Below the pieces are notes generated by a model, which was not told the DNA's origin, searched no databases, and worked only from the letters and a program-made list of their open reading frames with translations. Made by a program: the position numbers and the translations under genes. From NCBI RefSeq assembly GCF_051020765.1, contig NC_134943.1:11656001-11720000 (forward strand): a DNA stretch of 64,000 nt, given 5' to 3'. Source of the stretch: Lasioglossum baleicum. Its lineage: Eukaryota; Arthropoda; Insecta; Hymenoptera; Halictidae. The stretch's first letter is position 1; each line of letters begins with the position of its first letter. Shown in pieces: positions 1 to 11,940 of this stretch.

Positions 1-1700
1 CTTTTTTTTTCATTCGAACGAATGCGCCGCGTTCTGAAATCCAATAAAGCACGGGGAAACAGCCGGACACGCCGGACGGTCCGGTCCGGTTCGGCAGAAA
101 GCATCGGTTCCGATCCGTCGACGTGTGTACGCCTCGCAAAAAACGTTAATTACGCGAAGGCACCGCTAACGAGAAAAAGCTCGCGAAAGTTCCCCCTTTT
201 TTTCCCTCTTCCGTCCTCACCTACCTCCCCCGTCGCTCGACTCCATTTCCTCATTTTTTCCCCTCGCGTTTCGCTGTCTTTTTTATCCGCCTCGCTTTTC
301 CCCTTTCGAAAACAATGATACAGTGGAACCTCGTTTATCCGAACACGTCGGAATTTATTTTCCATCGTTTTCCTCGTGCGAGAGGACGTTCACCGCCGAT
401 GTTAAATATTTTGCAGTTCAAATTTACATTCGATTTACACGAGCCGAGACATTCATTGTTTAAAAACAAATGTTTTACTGTATATCATAGTTGTATATTG
501 ACTGACGTATTTATTTCATGCGCTAAAAACATATTTTATAATAACAAGTTTAACACTGTAGGATGTATCCCCACCGAAAGAATGAGGCGTTATGAAAAAT
601 GCAGTATACAACAAAAGTTTCTTCAATATGCATTTAAACGTCTCCAAAAATATTGAACAATTTTTCTCGCGAACGAACCCACCGTGGATGTGGAGATTGG
701 AGCTCCCTCTTTAAAGCAAACACTTAGAACATGAAATATGATTTTTCTTCTGGTCGTTTTATTGAATTTTTAGTGGAAGATGAGCTACCTTAAAGGTAAA
801 GGTAAAGACGAAGTTTTTCGAAGTTCCAAACTAATTCTGAAAATCACAGGGAGGGTTTTAGGGACAGCTTGAAAAATCAGCGCCGCGTCTCACAGTTCGG
901 AAAGTCCTACACTTTATTACGATGATAAAATTCGTTGGGGACGGAAGCGTTTGCGTATGATTAATTAGAATAAAAAGTATCGAAAGCATCGATTATCCCG
1001 AGAGAGGCATGACGATGCGCAACGAGGGCAACGTCGCAGACAGATGTTGTGCCTGGTACAGTCTTCCGTTTCCGGGACTCGGTGGACGACGTCCTGCTGT
1101 ACGATGCCCTCGATATTTCTGATTCTCTCTCTCTCTCTCTGTCTCTCTCGTTCCCACTGGACGTTTAGAAGGAAAATAATAGGATCGTTTCGGGGATGAA
1201 CGGCGTATCGGGATGTTAAGCTATTACTTAGCAACGCCGGCAAAGAAACGGCGGATGAGTCGACGTTTCTGCCGGCGGTTTTCTGCTTATCGCGTTCCGA
1301 ACGCTCGCGGAATTAGTGGATTGCTTCGTTTCTTCTCCCCGATGGAACAGCACTGCCATTTTTCTAATGAGATTGTTTTTTCGACCCCCTGGACGGTGGC
1401 GGAACGCGATAAAGGGATAAGTATCGTGTTGTCTGGAGAGCTGTCAATTTCCACACGCGGGAACACTTTCTTGTCGGTCATTTCGCTGCGAAGTGTCTGA
1501 GATTTTTCGTCGTTTTATCCTGAGGAATCTGAGATTATTATTATTATTTATTCATTGGTTTAAATCATGTGCGGTTTATATAGCACATATATATTACAAA
1601 TTATAGAACATATATGGATGATTATGTTACAATATGGCTTCGTGTCTAACTTGCAAATTAAATTTTAAGTGAGCATATCTTAATGAAATTAAAAATAATT
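1..1700. other. Intergenic or intronic block, left edge
   Basis: CpG-rich at first, then AT-rich. Apart from the pogo-like end and a CT run I see nothing; open frames on both strands overlap and none has a recognisable product. Confidence 0.5.
321..345. mobile_element. Solo pogo/Tigger-like terminus
   Basis: CAGTGGAACCTCGTTTATCC directly after TA (319-320) resembles pogo/Tigger ends. No partner is seen. Confidence 0.4.
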
Positions 1701-1703
1701 TCC

Positions 1704-1815
1704 AGACTGCGGATATTTATGCAATTTTCAATTTTTGTAGACGAGATATCTCGTTCATAGCTTCGTTTCTTGGATATCGTGGCAGCGAGATATCTCGTCC
1801 ATTGTAGCGAAAGAG
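1704..1815. mobile_element. GCGGAT-type terminus fused to a TTAA-family terminus
   Basis: GACTGCGGATATTTATGCAA begins a type B end that runs at about 1737 into a segment with two ACGAGATATCTCG-type palindromes. That segment ends GTAGCGAAAGAG and TTAA at 1816-1819. Reversed, this second part resembles the ends of the element at 29970-30195 (TTCGCTGC, ACGAGTTATCTCGT). Confidence 0.55.
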
Positions 1816-1819
1816 TTAA

Positions 1820-2410
1820 GACCTGGCCAGGATGAAATCCGTTTGAGATTTTGATGAGCCATTCAAGGGAAAGATGCAGGAGCTTGATGGGGCGAACGTT
1901 TAGTGATACGCGGAGAGATGTTGACACCGGTCCGCGATTTCGGAGCATATTGTGTGCACGCAGATTCTCGTTTTATAGTTGCAGTTGCGAGAGCGCCGGG
2001 TCCGTGGATTGCGCTGGTAATGGGAAAAGTAGGAGTTTCCAGTTGGAATTCAAATTGCTGGAATTATGAGAGATATTGTTGGTTACATAGGTCCGGGGAG
2101 TTGCGGTAACTGGAATTACTGGCGCTGAAAATTTTAACTGTAATGGAGAGTGTAAGGTCCCGGTTAAATTTTATTCATGCCGGCGTGCATGCGAGCGGCG
2201 AAGATGATGCTGCGAGACCGTAACGGCAGCCGTGAGTGATAATAAGGGAATTCTGGTTACAATTTCATCGTTCACCGTTATTACTCGCCCTCTCCCAACG
2301 TCACGCCGACTCTCGCAGTGAATCCCCGACAGATTACTCGGCTTTTTATCTCCGAAAGACGACCTTATCAGGGAAAACGAACGACTGGATTTTATCCCCA
2401 ATGTTTTTGT
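1820..2410. other. Unannotated block
   Basis: No repeat partner, inverted repeat or convincing frame seen. Confidence 0.45.
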
Positions 2411-2938
2411 CCTCGAAATAAAAGTCCTCTTTATTATTTTCTACCATGTCTCGCGAGGAAAAAGAAGGAGATATGAAATTTTTAACGGAGAATATCTTCG
2501 ATCTCCGAATGTCCACCATCAGTTTGAAACCTTCAATTTTTTTCTTTGAAATGGAACCTTCGATATTATTTTCTACCGTGTCTCCCGAGGAAGCTTGCAA
2601 AGGCAAAGGGGATATGAATTTTTGACGAAAAGCATCTTCGATATCCGCACGTCTATCTGCAATTTTAAATTTTCAATTTTTTTCTTTTCCAAGATAGAAA
2701 CCTTCTTTATTATTTTCCGCTGCTTCGCGAGGGAGCTTGCAGGAATAACGGGGACATGAATTTTTGACGAAAAGCATCTTCGATATCCGAACGTCCATCT
2801 GCAATTTATTTTTTCGAGATAGAAACCTTCTTTATTATTTTCCGCTGCTTCGCGAGGGAGCTTGCAGAAATAATAGGGATGTGAATTTTTCACGGAGAGC
2901 GTCTTCGATCTTCGATTCTGAACTATCAATTTTTTGCT
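2411..2938. repeat. Four-unit tandem repeat, about 126-143 bp per unit
   Basis: Units begin near 2413, 2546, 2689 and 2815, each with a TTATTATTTTCYRCYRTGT-like core, a TCGCGAGG or TCCCGAGG motif, ATGAATTTTTGACG and ATCTTCGATMTCCG. Units three and four are closest to each other. The - strand stays open through several units (a repeated SVKN...KLPRE-like peptide), but the unit lengths are not all multiples of three and no start, signal or known domain is apparent. Confidence 0.85.
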
Positions 2939-3022
2939 GTAAAATTGAAGTCGTTTGGTGCATTCATAAAAAAGTTGTTCTGATTTCAAGTGTGTGGAAT
3001 CAGTTATGCTCCTCACTGTAAG
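2937..3022. mobile_element. Tc1-like MITE terminus
   Basis: GAAGTCGTTTGGTGCATTCA up to TTATGCTCCTCACTGTA matches the right 75 bp of the 19.74 kb copy. It follows directly on the tandem repeat at 2411-2938. Confidence 0.65.
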
Positions 3023-6000
3023 TAAATACATGAAATGGAACATACACGTAGATTTCTTTCTTTCATTTGCCAAAGCTTTAAAACCTGAAATAAAGCGATA
3101 AAATCAAAGCATTACATTAAATCGGTCAAGCCCGTCATTATCAAGAATAATAAACTACCGTTACAGCGACAATAAATCCCAAGGTAATATCAATTATGAT
3201 TGAAAACATCGATCATTTAAAACTACCAACTTTGAACTTGGGTATCTCCGCCAGAAGTTACGTATTAAATATCGGTGGTAAAAAAAGTAACGTACTCTGG
3301 CACTCTATGAATAAAGTAGTAAATACTACTACATGACTTTTAAACTACGGGAAAAAATTGTTTTCCTGCCTCTCGGACTCAGGGTCCGCTGGAAGATAAA
3401 ATTCTGAAATCTAATCGGCGAGGTAATATGAAAATTCGATTGGAGGGTGGAGGGAGTGGGGTAGGAAGCGTGGGCCTCGCTCGAATTCCATTTTCGCGCG
3501 CGCCTTTCAATTTCCTCCGGTCGGCCGGGACCCGGGAATCGGGAAATCAAGAGTCGATGATCGTTCGCGGTTCTCGTCGGCGATTTACCGGACACCCTGT
3601 ACACGATTATTGGGCTCTAGCTAACGGTCGAACGTGCTCTAGCGAGTAACTGTATCGGAGGAGAGGCCGGCTACGTGCTCGGCAAGAGGTTACGTGCGCT
3701 TAGGTAGAGCCACGTACACGTACGTGCGGAACCGTCGCGCAGTGCAAGAAGCCCGCAAGACACAGACCAGGAATTACACGCTGCCCGGATACCGCCACCG
3801 TCTTTTCCGGGACCTCATACCCCAGTCAGCGAGCCCAGAAATTACTCTCCAAGTGCTCGCGGTTACGACGAATTAACCCGCCCCCGCAAACTCTCCATCT
3901 ACCCGATCCCTCTCCCTCTGTTCACTATCTTGCTCTCTACCCCCCATCTCCCTCTCTCATTCCTGTTCCGTGTTTTACAACGTTTTTCAGGATGTTTAGA
4001 GCCGCCTCGTTCGACCAACCACGTTTCGCTCGTGAAACCAGCTCGATTTTCCACCGGGAAACGACAACTTTTTTGCATCCCGCGAACTCGACGCGACGCG
4101 CGGTCGGGGGCTGGGAAATTAATTCGCCGCGGGATTAGTCTCCGGGGCATACGGGTCGATCGATCGACCGATCCACTACACGACGGCAAGGAACCGATAC
4201 ACACGCCACCGACCGCGTAAATATTGATCGGGAATTATTTTAGGTAGTTACTGGCCGCTCAACTTGGCCGTGGGAACGACCAATTTTCTTCGCGGATTTT
4301 TTAAACGCTGCGCTGTTGGAGAACCTTCGCAGTTCAGTGCAATGAATCGCGTATTACGGGAAACGATATCGTACTAATTCTTCTTCTGTGAGAACCGATG
4401 TTGGAAGATACGCATAAATATTTGCCGTACAATACTGTATACTTTATCGCAGCCTTACTGCTAAGAAGTTGGAATTGGTTTACAGAAACCTAACCCCAAT
4501 ACGATTCTAGATCTTTATGCAAAATAAAATCTATAATATTAAATAGTATTTGAAATATTTGTGTGTTTCGCCAAATAATGCCCACCTCTGTTACAGACAA
4601 ACGTGTAAGAGAGAAAGCGTATAATCCGGCGCAATTGCGGCCCGTGCAAAATACCTCGGGATCGGAGGAAATCGCGGACATCATCGGTAGGAAACGCGTC
4701 GCGGCACTGAAAAGGGGTGGCTTTGAAATAGCAAAGCACCGCGGGATCCGACGTGGTAGAGAAGGTTAAAAATCCACGGTCGGTTCGGGTGCAGCCGCGC
4801 GGCGCACACACAAAACCTTCAAAAAGACAGTCCCGTCTAAAAAGTACAAACGCGACAGCGATTTCCGTCGCACGGGGTTGTTTGGGGAGCGTGTCTGGCA
4901 GGCTGCCAGTGGCAGGCGTCGTGCTTGTTTATTTTAATTTGTGCTGCGAACGCCGCGCCGGTCATAGCTGCGCCAAGCCCGTGCCGGCCTCGCAATTGGC
5001 GTAAGCGGTTCTTCCGTGGAGAAACAGGAAACGAAAGGGAACCGACGAATGATATATCGGACGTAAGAACGCCAACGGAACCGTGGAACCAATGGGCCGC
5101 GCGTTTAGCCATTCCGAGGAGACGAGCCGCCATGAATTTATTAGCCGCCGGTGAACTTTCGCAATTACCACGTTTTAATTCCTCTTTACAATTTACACCG
5201 TCCTTCCGAAAATTCCCCGAAACTATTCCGCAATTTTTGCGGTCCGTTCGCGACCCGTCGACTTCAAGAAAGTTCCAAGCGAATCTTATTACTGGACTGA
5301 GGATATCCAAGATTGTTGAACAATTCTTTAAACTGAAGTTATCAATATATAAATAATGCAGTCTACTTATCATTGGTAGATTTAATCCCAACAAAAACAT
5401 CCTGTAAACTGCAGCCAAGTTCCTACGGCCGTAAAAAGTTGCGAGATCAAACAAAATACGGCCAAGTTCGTTAGCTTAGAAATACCTCTTACAATACTGA
5501 AAAAAGCGTTTGTAAAAATTAGTATAAAAGAACGCTATTTCATTTTTAAAGAGTTACATGGAGGGCTAAATTATTCAAACTTGGCCGTTCTATCCTACGT
5601 ACCTATTTCGTAATGTTTTTTTTCAGTACAACCCCTTTAAGGTGTAAAATTTCAAACTTTGATAATTATTCCTTTGAGTGTTTGTTATGGTGGACCTATG
5701 TAGCAAATCTCAAGCTTGTAGGTCAATGGGAAGTACCCAAAAGGTTTTGATGATCTGTCATTCAGTCAGGCAGTGACAAATTCAGCGATTTTTGAGCCCC
5801 TATATCTCGGAACCTACTAATGTTGGAAGATTAATGTTTTGTCAGTATTGAGACATGATAGCATTTACCAAGTGTACGTGAGTTATAAGCCTCTAAAAAA
5901 CGGCTAAGTTGTTTCGTGTAAAAGGAGGTAGTGCGAGAACTTGGCTGGTGCACTACCGTGCACCTAGATTTACGGAAATAACCAAAACTCTGTGCCCCAC

Positions 6001-6300
6001 ATCAAAACTCTCTAGAGAACGGCAGGTTCTAATGTAGCCCTCAAGATAAAAATGTACATGGTCTCCTGCCAAGCTAGCCAAAAGGCTATGCTCCCAACTG
6101 ACTGCTATATACCTCGAAGTACCTGCAAAGCGGTTGTCTCTCTAAAACTGGGGCCCAGTTCCAGCGCCAATTAATCAAGAACTGACACCGTTGTCCGTCT
6201 GCTCGTGATTCTCTAAAAAAGCTGCTAGTCCCGTCGCGCGTCGCCCGCATATCGTGATCCCCTCCAATCCCGGGCGGTCTTAAAAAAAAAAAAAAGAAGT
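3023..6300. other. Unannotated block with a two-strand open region
   Basis: At 4837-5454 a 205-codon - frame and a 143-codon + frame overlap. Being open on both strands in CpG-rich DNA suggests compositional chance. A weak GCGGAT-like relic lies near 4505, and 5560-6000 looks like old repeat sequence without a partner here. An A run ends the block near 6296. Confidence 0.45.
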
Positions 6301-7262
6301 ATGTTCACGTCGGAGCATCAAGCACCGTCCCTCGTGATTGCCGTGCTGGGTAGAAAACCGGAGAAGGTAGCGAAGGTTGAGCGGTCAAGTTGTCGAGATC
6401 GTTACGGCGACCTTCGCGCAGCGTCCGAGTGCCGAGGGAACAGGGCAAGGGGGTTCGGCCAGCACTTAGCAGTTTCCTGGAGGTCTCTGTTGGACTTCTC
6501 GACCTCGGTCGGGTTAATTTTTGTGTAAATTCCGTGGCACCGGTGAACATCCAACGACCACCACGACGACGACGACGACGACGAAGACGTCTACCTTCGT
6601 CCAGCGACGAAGGACTCCGTAGCGCAAGCAGTTTGCACGGTTTTTGCCGGACGCTTAAGCGTTAATAGAGCCTCTCTCCGCTGAATAAAAGAATAGTCGG
6701 GGCAATTCCGTGCGCCGGCTGTTCGGCACCGGCTCGTTCCCGCATGCCTCCGCTAAGTGGAGCGACTTTTCTTGCGCAGAAAATTTCCATGACCTACTTC
6801 ATTATTCGCAGCGGCGCATTACGCTGCGCTTTATGCTCGGGCAAGAAGCCGCCGCCGTGTTTGATGCCGGACAAAGAGAAAGAAGGAGGAGAAGAGAGCC
6901 GCGTGGCAACCGCGAAGAGCACCTCTCTCTGTCTCCTCTTCGCGGATTATTCCACCCTTTCAATTATAAACGTCCCGAACGATCCCGCCGCGACGCGCGC
7001 TGCCCAACGATATTCCAATTGGTCCTCCGACGATTCTCTTCGGGATCCTCTCGCGCGGTTACTTTGAACGCTCTGCCATTTCCGGTTTCGTCTGGACCGG
7101 ACCCACTCTCGCCACAGATCCGAACTCGAAACCATTACCTTTGTCACCGAGCCACTTTGTTATTAGTTCCCCGCAGTTGACAGACCTCTTTCTCCCCACT
7201 TGCCGGTATAAATAAAATATGAATTATACACACGGTGGACCGTTTCTATTTAGGATTAACTC
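6301..7262. other. CpG-rich block
   Basis: Several open frames of up to 156 codons on both strands with arginine- and serine-rich translations, typical of high-GC non-coding DNA. It could contain a promoter or untranslated exon, but no signal decides it. Confidence 0.4.
6562..6586. repeat. (ACG)n microsatellite
   Basis: About eight ACG units in a GC-rich block. Confidence 0.9.
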
Positions 7263-7793
7263 GACTGCGGATATTTATGCAAAATAGAAATGTTCTGCAT
7301 TGATCATGGGAAGCGGGAGTAAAATCAACGTCGATTTCATCCCTTATAATGACTTTATTGCATTGAAAACAACATTACAATGTTCTTAAGGATGTTCTGG
7401 AGGTACAATGGGGGACGAAAGTACAAGAAATTCGAAATCCATTAATATATTGGCAATGAAAGCCATTCATGAGTATATTTTTGTTTTGGAGTTTCTAGTT
7501 GCGTTTCTTTTCAAGGTTTAAATAGGGTTTGAAGTGGAATTTTATGAATTCTCGATAAGAAAACGTGTTAAAATGTGCAAACTTTAAGTTGCTATAATTC
7601 TTAAACGGTGCAGTGAATCGAACCCAAACTTTGGTAATTGCATTAATTTAGTAAGAATTATAGCTTGTCAAATTTTCGACAAATTTTGTCGCGTTTTTAT
7701 ATACCTCCGGAACATCCTTAAGTTTTTCTAACATTTTACTGCTTTATATTTCACCCAGCCAATTTCTTCGTAAACGCATAAAAATCCCCAGTC
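7263..7793. mobile_element. GCGGAT-type MITE (interior type C) split by a nested TTAA element
   Basis: The left end is GACTGCGGATATTTATGCAA and the right end GCATAAAAATCCCCAGTC. Without the 7390-7717 insert the remaining approximately 200 bp aligns along its length with the intact copy at 16493-16689, including GTTYTGCATTGATC and CCAGCCAATTTCTTC. The family shares its terminal inverted repeat with other MITEs in the window that have different interiors. No coding frame is present. Confidence 0.8.
7390..7717. mobile_element. TTAA-flanked MITE nested inside a GCGGAT MITE
   Basis: It is bounded by GGATGTTCTGGAGGTA and its near-exact reverse complement TACCTCCGGAACATCC, each next to TTAA (7386-7389 and 7718-7721). 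A TTAA target duplication is characteristic of piggyBac-type transposition. The related copy at 16493-16689 continues without this insert (ACAACATTCTTGAATTTTTA), which gives an approximate empty site. It is about 328 bp long and non-coding. Confidence 0.82.
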
Positions 7794-8420
7794 GACTAAC
7801 ATGTGATTCAGATAGACTGAAAAGCGAGTATTTTCTCGCCGATTAAGAATGGATTTTTATAATGTTGCGGGCCAGGTTACTCCAAAAAGACACTCGTAAG
7901 GTTTATAGTTTAATATAAAGGAAATCGTGGTGAATAAAATAAAACAACTCCAACTATGATAAAGGCTTCAAAATAAAATTTATATTTGCACCGGCCACAA
8001 AAATCATAATTTATTATTACACCATCTAGGATATGAAAATTGTGGCGTTTTGGTGTATCAACATTTTTCCATCATCATTGTATCAAACAAAATATAGTAT
8101 GTGTCGTTGTGACGGACGTGGACAGGCGACAACAGCGGGATAAACAAACGAGCTACATCTCTCGAAGCAATAATTAACTAGATAAAACGCGGCGCGGTCC
8201 GAGAGCGTTTAAGCTCGGACAGCCAGCTGAAAGGTGTACCGAAATTTCCTAATTGTACGTCGAGAGTTCGTGATTGGAGTTGCCTTCGCGAACACGCGTC
8301 CTACAATTCGAACGCCCTCCACCGTGCTGGAACGAACGACACCTGCACATTCCACTTGGCAAACGATGCAATAACCCTAATTACTCTTTCCTTTCGCACG
8401 CTACGTGTAGCCTGACCGCG
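7794..8420. other. Region upstream of the candidate signal-peptide exon
   Basis: AT-rich to about 8100, then CpG-richer up to the ATG at 8421, as expected if a promoter and 5' untranslated sequence precede it. No TATA box or initiator can be assigned with confidence. Confidence 0.35.
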
Positions 8421-8565
8421 ATGAATTCGTCAAGGGGTGTGTTTCTTGCGCGGACGATTAAGAGGCCGCCGAGGTATCTATCGACTGCGTTACACATGTT
8501 CTTCCTGCTCCTTTTCTGTCTATTTCCCTGCAACCCGCACGCTTTTTGCGCTATCGTCCGGGAAA
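8421..8565 (+). CDS. Candidate first coding exon with signal peptide (partial gene)
   Basis: Seen: an ATG at 8421 opens 48 codons plus one base, ending at a perfect GTAAGT donor at 8566-8571, so the intron would be phase 1. The N terminus starts MNSSRGVFLA, has a basic stretch (RTIKRPPRY) and then a hydrophobic core of about 10 residues (MFFLLLFCLF) followed by CNPHAFCA, a plausible signal-peptidase region. Known: a signal peptide on its own exon with a phase-1 boundary is common in secreted and cell-surface proteins, including immunoglobulin-superfamily receptors. Inference: this is the leader exon of a membrane or secreted protein whose other exons lie downstream, possibly beyond the window. 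The frame is also open upstream to an ATG at 8274, but that stretch does not look coding; I chose the later ATG because it leads straight into the signal peptide. No family is recognised. It could be a chance open frame next to a cryptic donor. Confidence 0.42.
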
Positions 8566-8668
8566 GTAAGTACATATCTATAAAGTCGGCAAGCTATGCG
8601 GTCTTTCGCCATTCAGCAACGGAATGTGCGAGTTGATCGTTGCAATTTTTCCGCTAGCTTTCTTTAAG

Positions 8669-8840
8669 TAATTTATGCAGGAATTGGCTGGGTGAAATAA
8701 AAAACAATAAAAGATTAAGATAATTTAAGAATGTTATAACGTTGTTTTCAATGCAACAAAATTATTAAGCGATCAGATCAATTTTTATTTTACTTCTGCT
8801 GCCCACAATCAAAGCAGAACATTTTTATTTTGTCTTATTA
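8669..8840 (-). mobile_element. GCGGAT-type MITE, interior type C, degraded ends
   Basis: The reverse complement matches the interior of 16493-16689 (TTTTGATTGTGGGCAGCAGA and TTCAATGCAACAAAATTATT regions), but both terminal GCGGAT motifs are eroded. It begins about 100 bp after the donor of the candidate exon, so it would lie in that gene's first intron. Confidence 0.65.
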
Positions 8841-10493
8841 GAGCACTTTTCAAGCATTTTTTAATTGTTTTCCTTGATGGAGAACTACTTCTGTTGGAAC
8901 CGTGCACGCAGATTTGTGTTTATTTATTCGATAAATGTATTTCTCTGCTATTTGCGAAGAATATTCGATTTTGTTTCGCATAATGCGCGACGAGCGCGTT
9001 CGGAAAGCTTCGAGATCTGAGGATCGCGGCGCGATCTTTCCAATTTCCGGCCGGAATCGATCGATTAACCGTCGGAAGGTTTCGTCGGGATCGAAAGCGC
9101 GCGATTTCTGCAACGTGACAAATGGACAGGAGATCACGGCAGTACGTCATCTGGAAATATGGGAAAATCGATGAATCGAGGGAGGGCAGGGTGGATCGAA
9201 GAGTGGGCCTGGTGGGGTTCAGATTGCAAAAAGAAATATTCGCTGCTTTCTTCCTTCCGCCCTTTTTCTCCCGGTTAGATACCGTATATACAGGGTGTCC
9301 TTTCATCGGGCGACACGCGATGCCAGTTCGCCGAACGTTTCGTGGCTATAAAATTAATCTTGCGTGCAAAACGGAGATGGAACGGAGGAAAAGGAGCAGA
9401 AACAGATGGAGAAAGGTGGTGGGGATGAATCGCGTGGGGGTTGCGGAGGGTGTGCAACCTTCGAAAGAGAGGAACGAAAACCACGCCTCGAACGATTCTT
9501 CTTGCATCCCCCCCAACCCCTCGTTTCTCTCCACACTCGCATCGAGCGTTTCTTTTCTCCGATCTACACCTACGTCTTTTCTTTTCTCCTTTCTTCTGTC
9601 ACACCCCCTCATCCCAGTAACCACCTCACACCCCTAGAATCCTCTCTCGCACCCCTCGCCGATTCGGTTCCTCGTGGACGTTCTTTTTCCACGAAGCCGC
9701 GAATTTGATGCCTGGCGCCTGCTGCCCCCGAGATACCGTAATTTATCACCTATATGCCCCGGATCTCTTTCTCCACCTGTCCCCCTTTCCACCCCCGGTC
9801 GACTTTTACATCTGTTTCGCCGAGATCCATCCCCGCCGTTTAAATCCCCATCGCCAGTTAAACATCTCGCGAATTAACGACCCGATAATGCGATTTATCT
9901 CATCGAGGCTTTTCTTTGAACTTTTTGCGGGGTACTCCACCGCCGTTTGTCTGGTTCGGTAATTATATCCGCTCGTCAGACACAGGGGTGAGGCCAGGCT
10001 GTTTTAATCCTTCGAGTACTCGAGGATGGATCGCCGAGGGCTCGGATAAGAATAGACGTCGCACTGTGGTGCCGATCGCGAATCTAGCTGGGCAAAAATC
10101 AAAAATCATATTATCGCAGAAGAGCGCGAAACATGTTGGGACTTCTTTCTAATGAAACCGTTGGTAATGGTCAATGGTCATTTACTCGAACAGGTGTTAT
10201 AAAATGCTTCTAAAGCAGAGAGAAAATGAGCTTTTGCGGGTGTCAAAACATTGCACGCGTCAGTCGTGTTTCAAGCGTTTCCGAACAAACCTTGCCTTCG
10301 ATTTTTTACGTGCCTATTTTACTTTGTTGGATATGGATAATTCCAAGAAAGGTACATATGTACTTATAAAAATTTCTTTTCACATCCTGTAGTGAACTAA
10401 GTGCTCTAGCTTCCGAAAAAAGTTTGAATCGTATAGCCCAATATTAAAAAGATTATCGCGTTTTTTAGAGCGTCCGAATATTAATGGGAGTCA
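8841..10493. other. Unannotated block
   Basis: A pyrimidine-rich tract at 9480-9860 opens many proline/serine-rich frames. One ACAGGGTGTCC motif at 9290. Nothing else recognised. Confidence 0.45.
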
Positions 10494-10580
10494 CTGTACA
10501 TGCCGCCGAATAATGCAAATTACGCCTTGTAAACGTAAAAATAGGACTTCCTTTGCAATCCTGGAAACGAGTCTATCCCC
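10494..10580. mobile_element. Right half of a GGGGGTA-family foldback
   Basis: CCGAATAATGCAAATTACGC, TTGTAAACGTAAAAATAGGA and CCTGGAAACGAGTCTATCCC followed by TTAA (10581-10584) match the right half of 60651-60983. The left half is missing. Confidence 0.7.
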
Positions 10581-10584
10581 TTAA

Positions 10585-11097
10585 ATCCGAAGCTGTGAAA
10601 CACCAGCCATCGGAACAGCAACAAAACAAAATGTCATTCTATTTTAGCCAACGGGACGGGTGGAATATTGAGTTCTCTTGTTTTCTTGAAAAAGTAACAG
10701 CGTGATGGAGAGAGAGAGGGGATGCTGTGTCGAGCCAGAGGCAAGAAGTCCCGAAGTAAAATGGCGGCGGCTCGTTCAAGCGCATTTTATTTCCGTTGGT
10801 TATCCAGTCGTGAACGAGTGGCTTTCAAACGATAGTCCTCTCGTTGATTCCGACTTGTTCTTGCTGGACGGATGATTTTCTTGGCCGGTTCGCGGCCCAG
10901 AACCGGAAAGAGGGGCAAAAGTGCACGACGGTCATGAGTCACGATTACCGAGAGCTGCAGCACGCCGCGGTGGTTAGACCGTCACGAGTTTTACCGGAGG
11001 TTAGAGATACAATGGCGACTCGTTGGACGCGGCCTTCTTTTTCTTTTGCTCCATCGTTCGTTTCCTTTTTTTCTCTCCTCCTCTCGTTCCCTCTCCT
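10585..11097. other. Unannotated block
   Basis: Moderately CpG-rich, no repeat or convincing frame. Confidence 0.4.
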
Positions 11098-11205
11098 CGT
11101 TCTCTTTCGGAGACTATACAGCTACCCCGGTCGCGGACACTCCATCTGCGAGCCGGCAGCCTTTTCTTTCGAAATCGCGACGCCGAACTTTGCATTTCAT
11201 TTTGC
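11098..11205. repeat. Diverged direct repeat, partner at 11830-11940
   Basis: CGCGGACACTCCATCTGCGA and GAACTTTGCATTTCA recur as CGCAGACACTCTATCTGGAA and GAACTTTGCATTTCA 720 bp downstream, with the 11219-11564 MITE between. Confidence 0.6.
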
Positions 11206-11218
11206 CGATAACCGGGTA

Positions 11219-11564
11219 CACTCCCGTTCATAAATCACCGGGCATTTATTCAAATTTACATATTATGGAATAGAAATGGTACTTACTAATTTTTTTTACC
11301 GAAATATCATACATTTTCTATATTTTAATTATTATTCTTATGTTTCCTAAGTTTTACAATTTAACCGGGGCAATATTGTTTCAATCCCAACAAATTGCAA
11401 CATTTATTCAAATAGTATATGTACATATTTAATTTTGAATTCAAATATTATATGGTATAATAGCTACATCTAATCAAAATAAAGCAATCAAATCAAGCTG
11501 GAACTATTCTTTAATCACCATTTTGTTCAAGATAAGTAAGTGTCCGGTGATTTACGGATGAGAA
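11219..11564. mobile_element. TA-flanked Tc1-like MITE (CTCCCGTYCATAARTCACCGG ends)
   Basis: CACTCCCGTTCATAAATCAC begins after TA (11217-11218). The opposite end reads AAGTGTCCGGTGATTTACGG followed by ATGAGAATATA. It lies between two copies of a local duplicated block (11098-11205 and 11830-11940). Solo left ends occur near 37060 and 51783. Confidence 0.75.
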
Positions 11565-11940
11565 TATACGTACTAAAAATGCTTTAATGATTTTGGTGAC
11601 ACACTACAAGATTATTGTAGATTTCCATAAGAATATTCGTTGAAACTACAAATTGCAATTGAATATCGTAGAAAATGTTGATTATCGACACAAGGGTTAC
11701 ATATGTTCCTCATACACATATGTTCCTCGAACCTAACTGCACGAAAGATTCTGAAGTAATACCTCAACCATTTTAGCAACTCAAAATCTCAAAATCTTAT
11801 CGGTTCCTTTTCTTCTTGCTTTCTCATTCACAGTCTTTCTTTCGCCCCTACACCTGGCCCGGCCGCAGACACTCTATCTGGAAGTCGGCGGGCGGGATTT
11901 TCTTTCGCAATCGTAACGCGGAACTTTGCATTTCAAATTT

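Noticed and set aside
2411..2938. CRISPR-like array
   Set aside because: Units are about 130 bp, degenerate throughout and without a constant-repeat/variable-spacer pattern; the window is eukaryotic.
4837..5454. 205-codon - frame overlapping a 143-codon + frame
   Set aside because: Both strands are open in CpG-rich DNA; composition explains it. No domain recognised.
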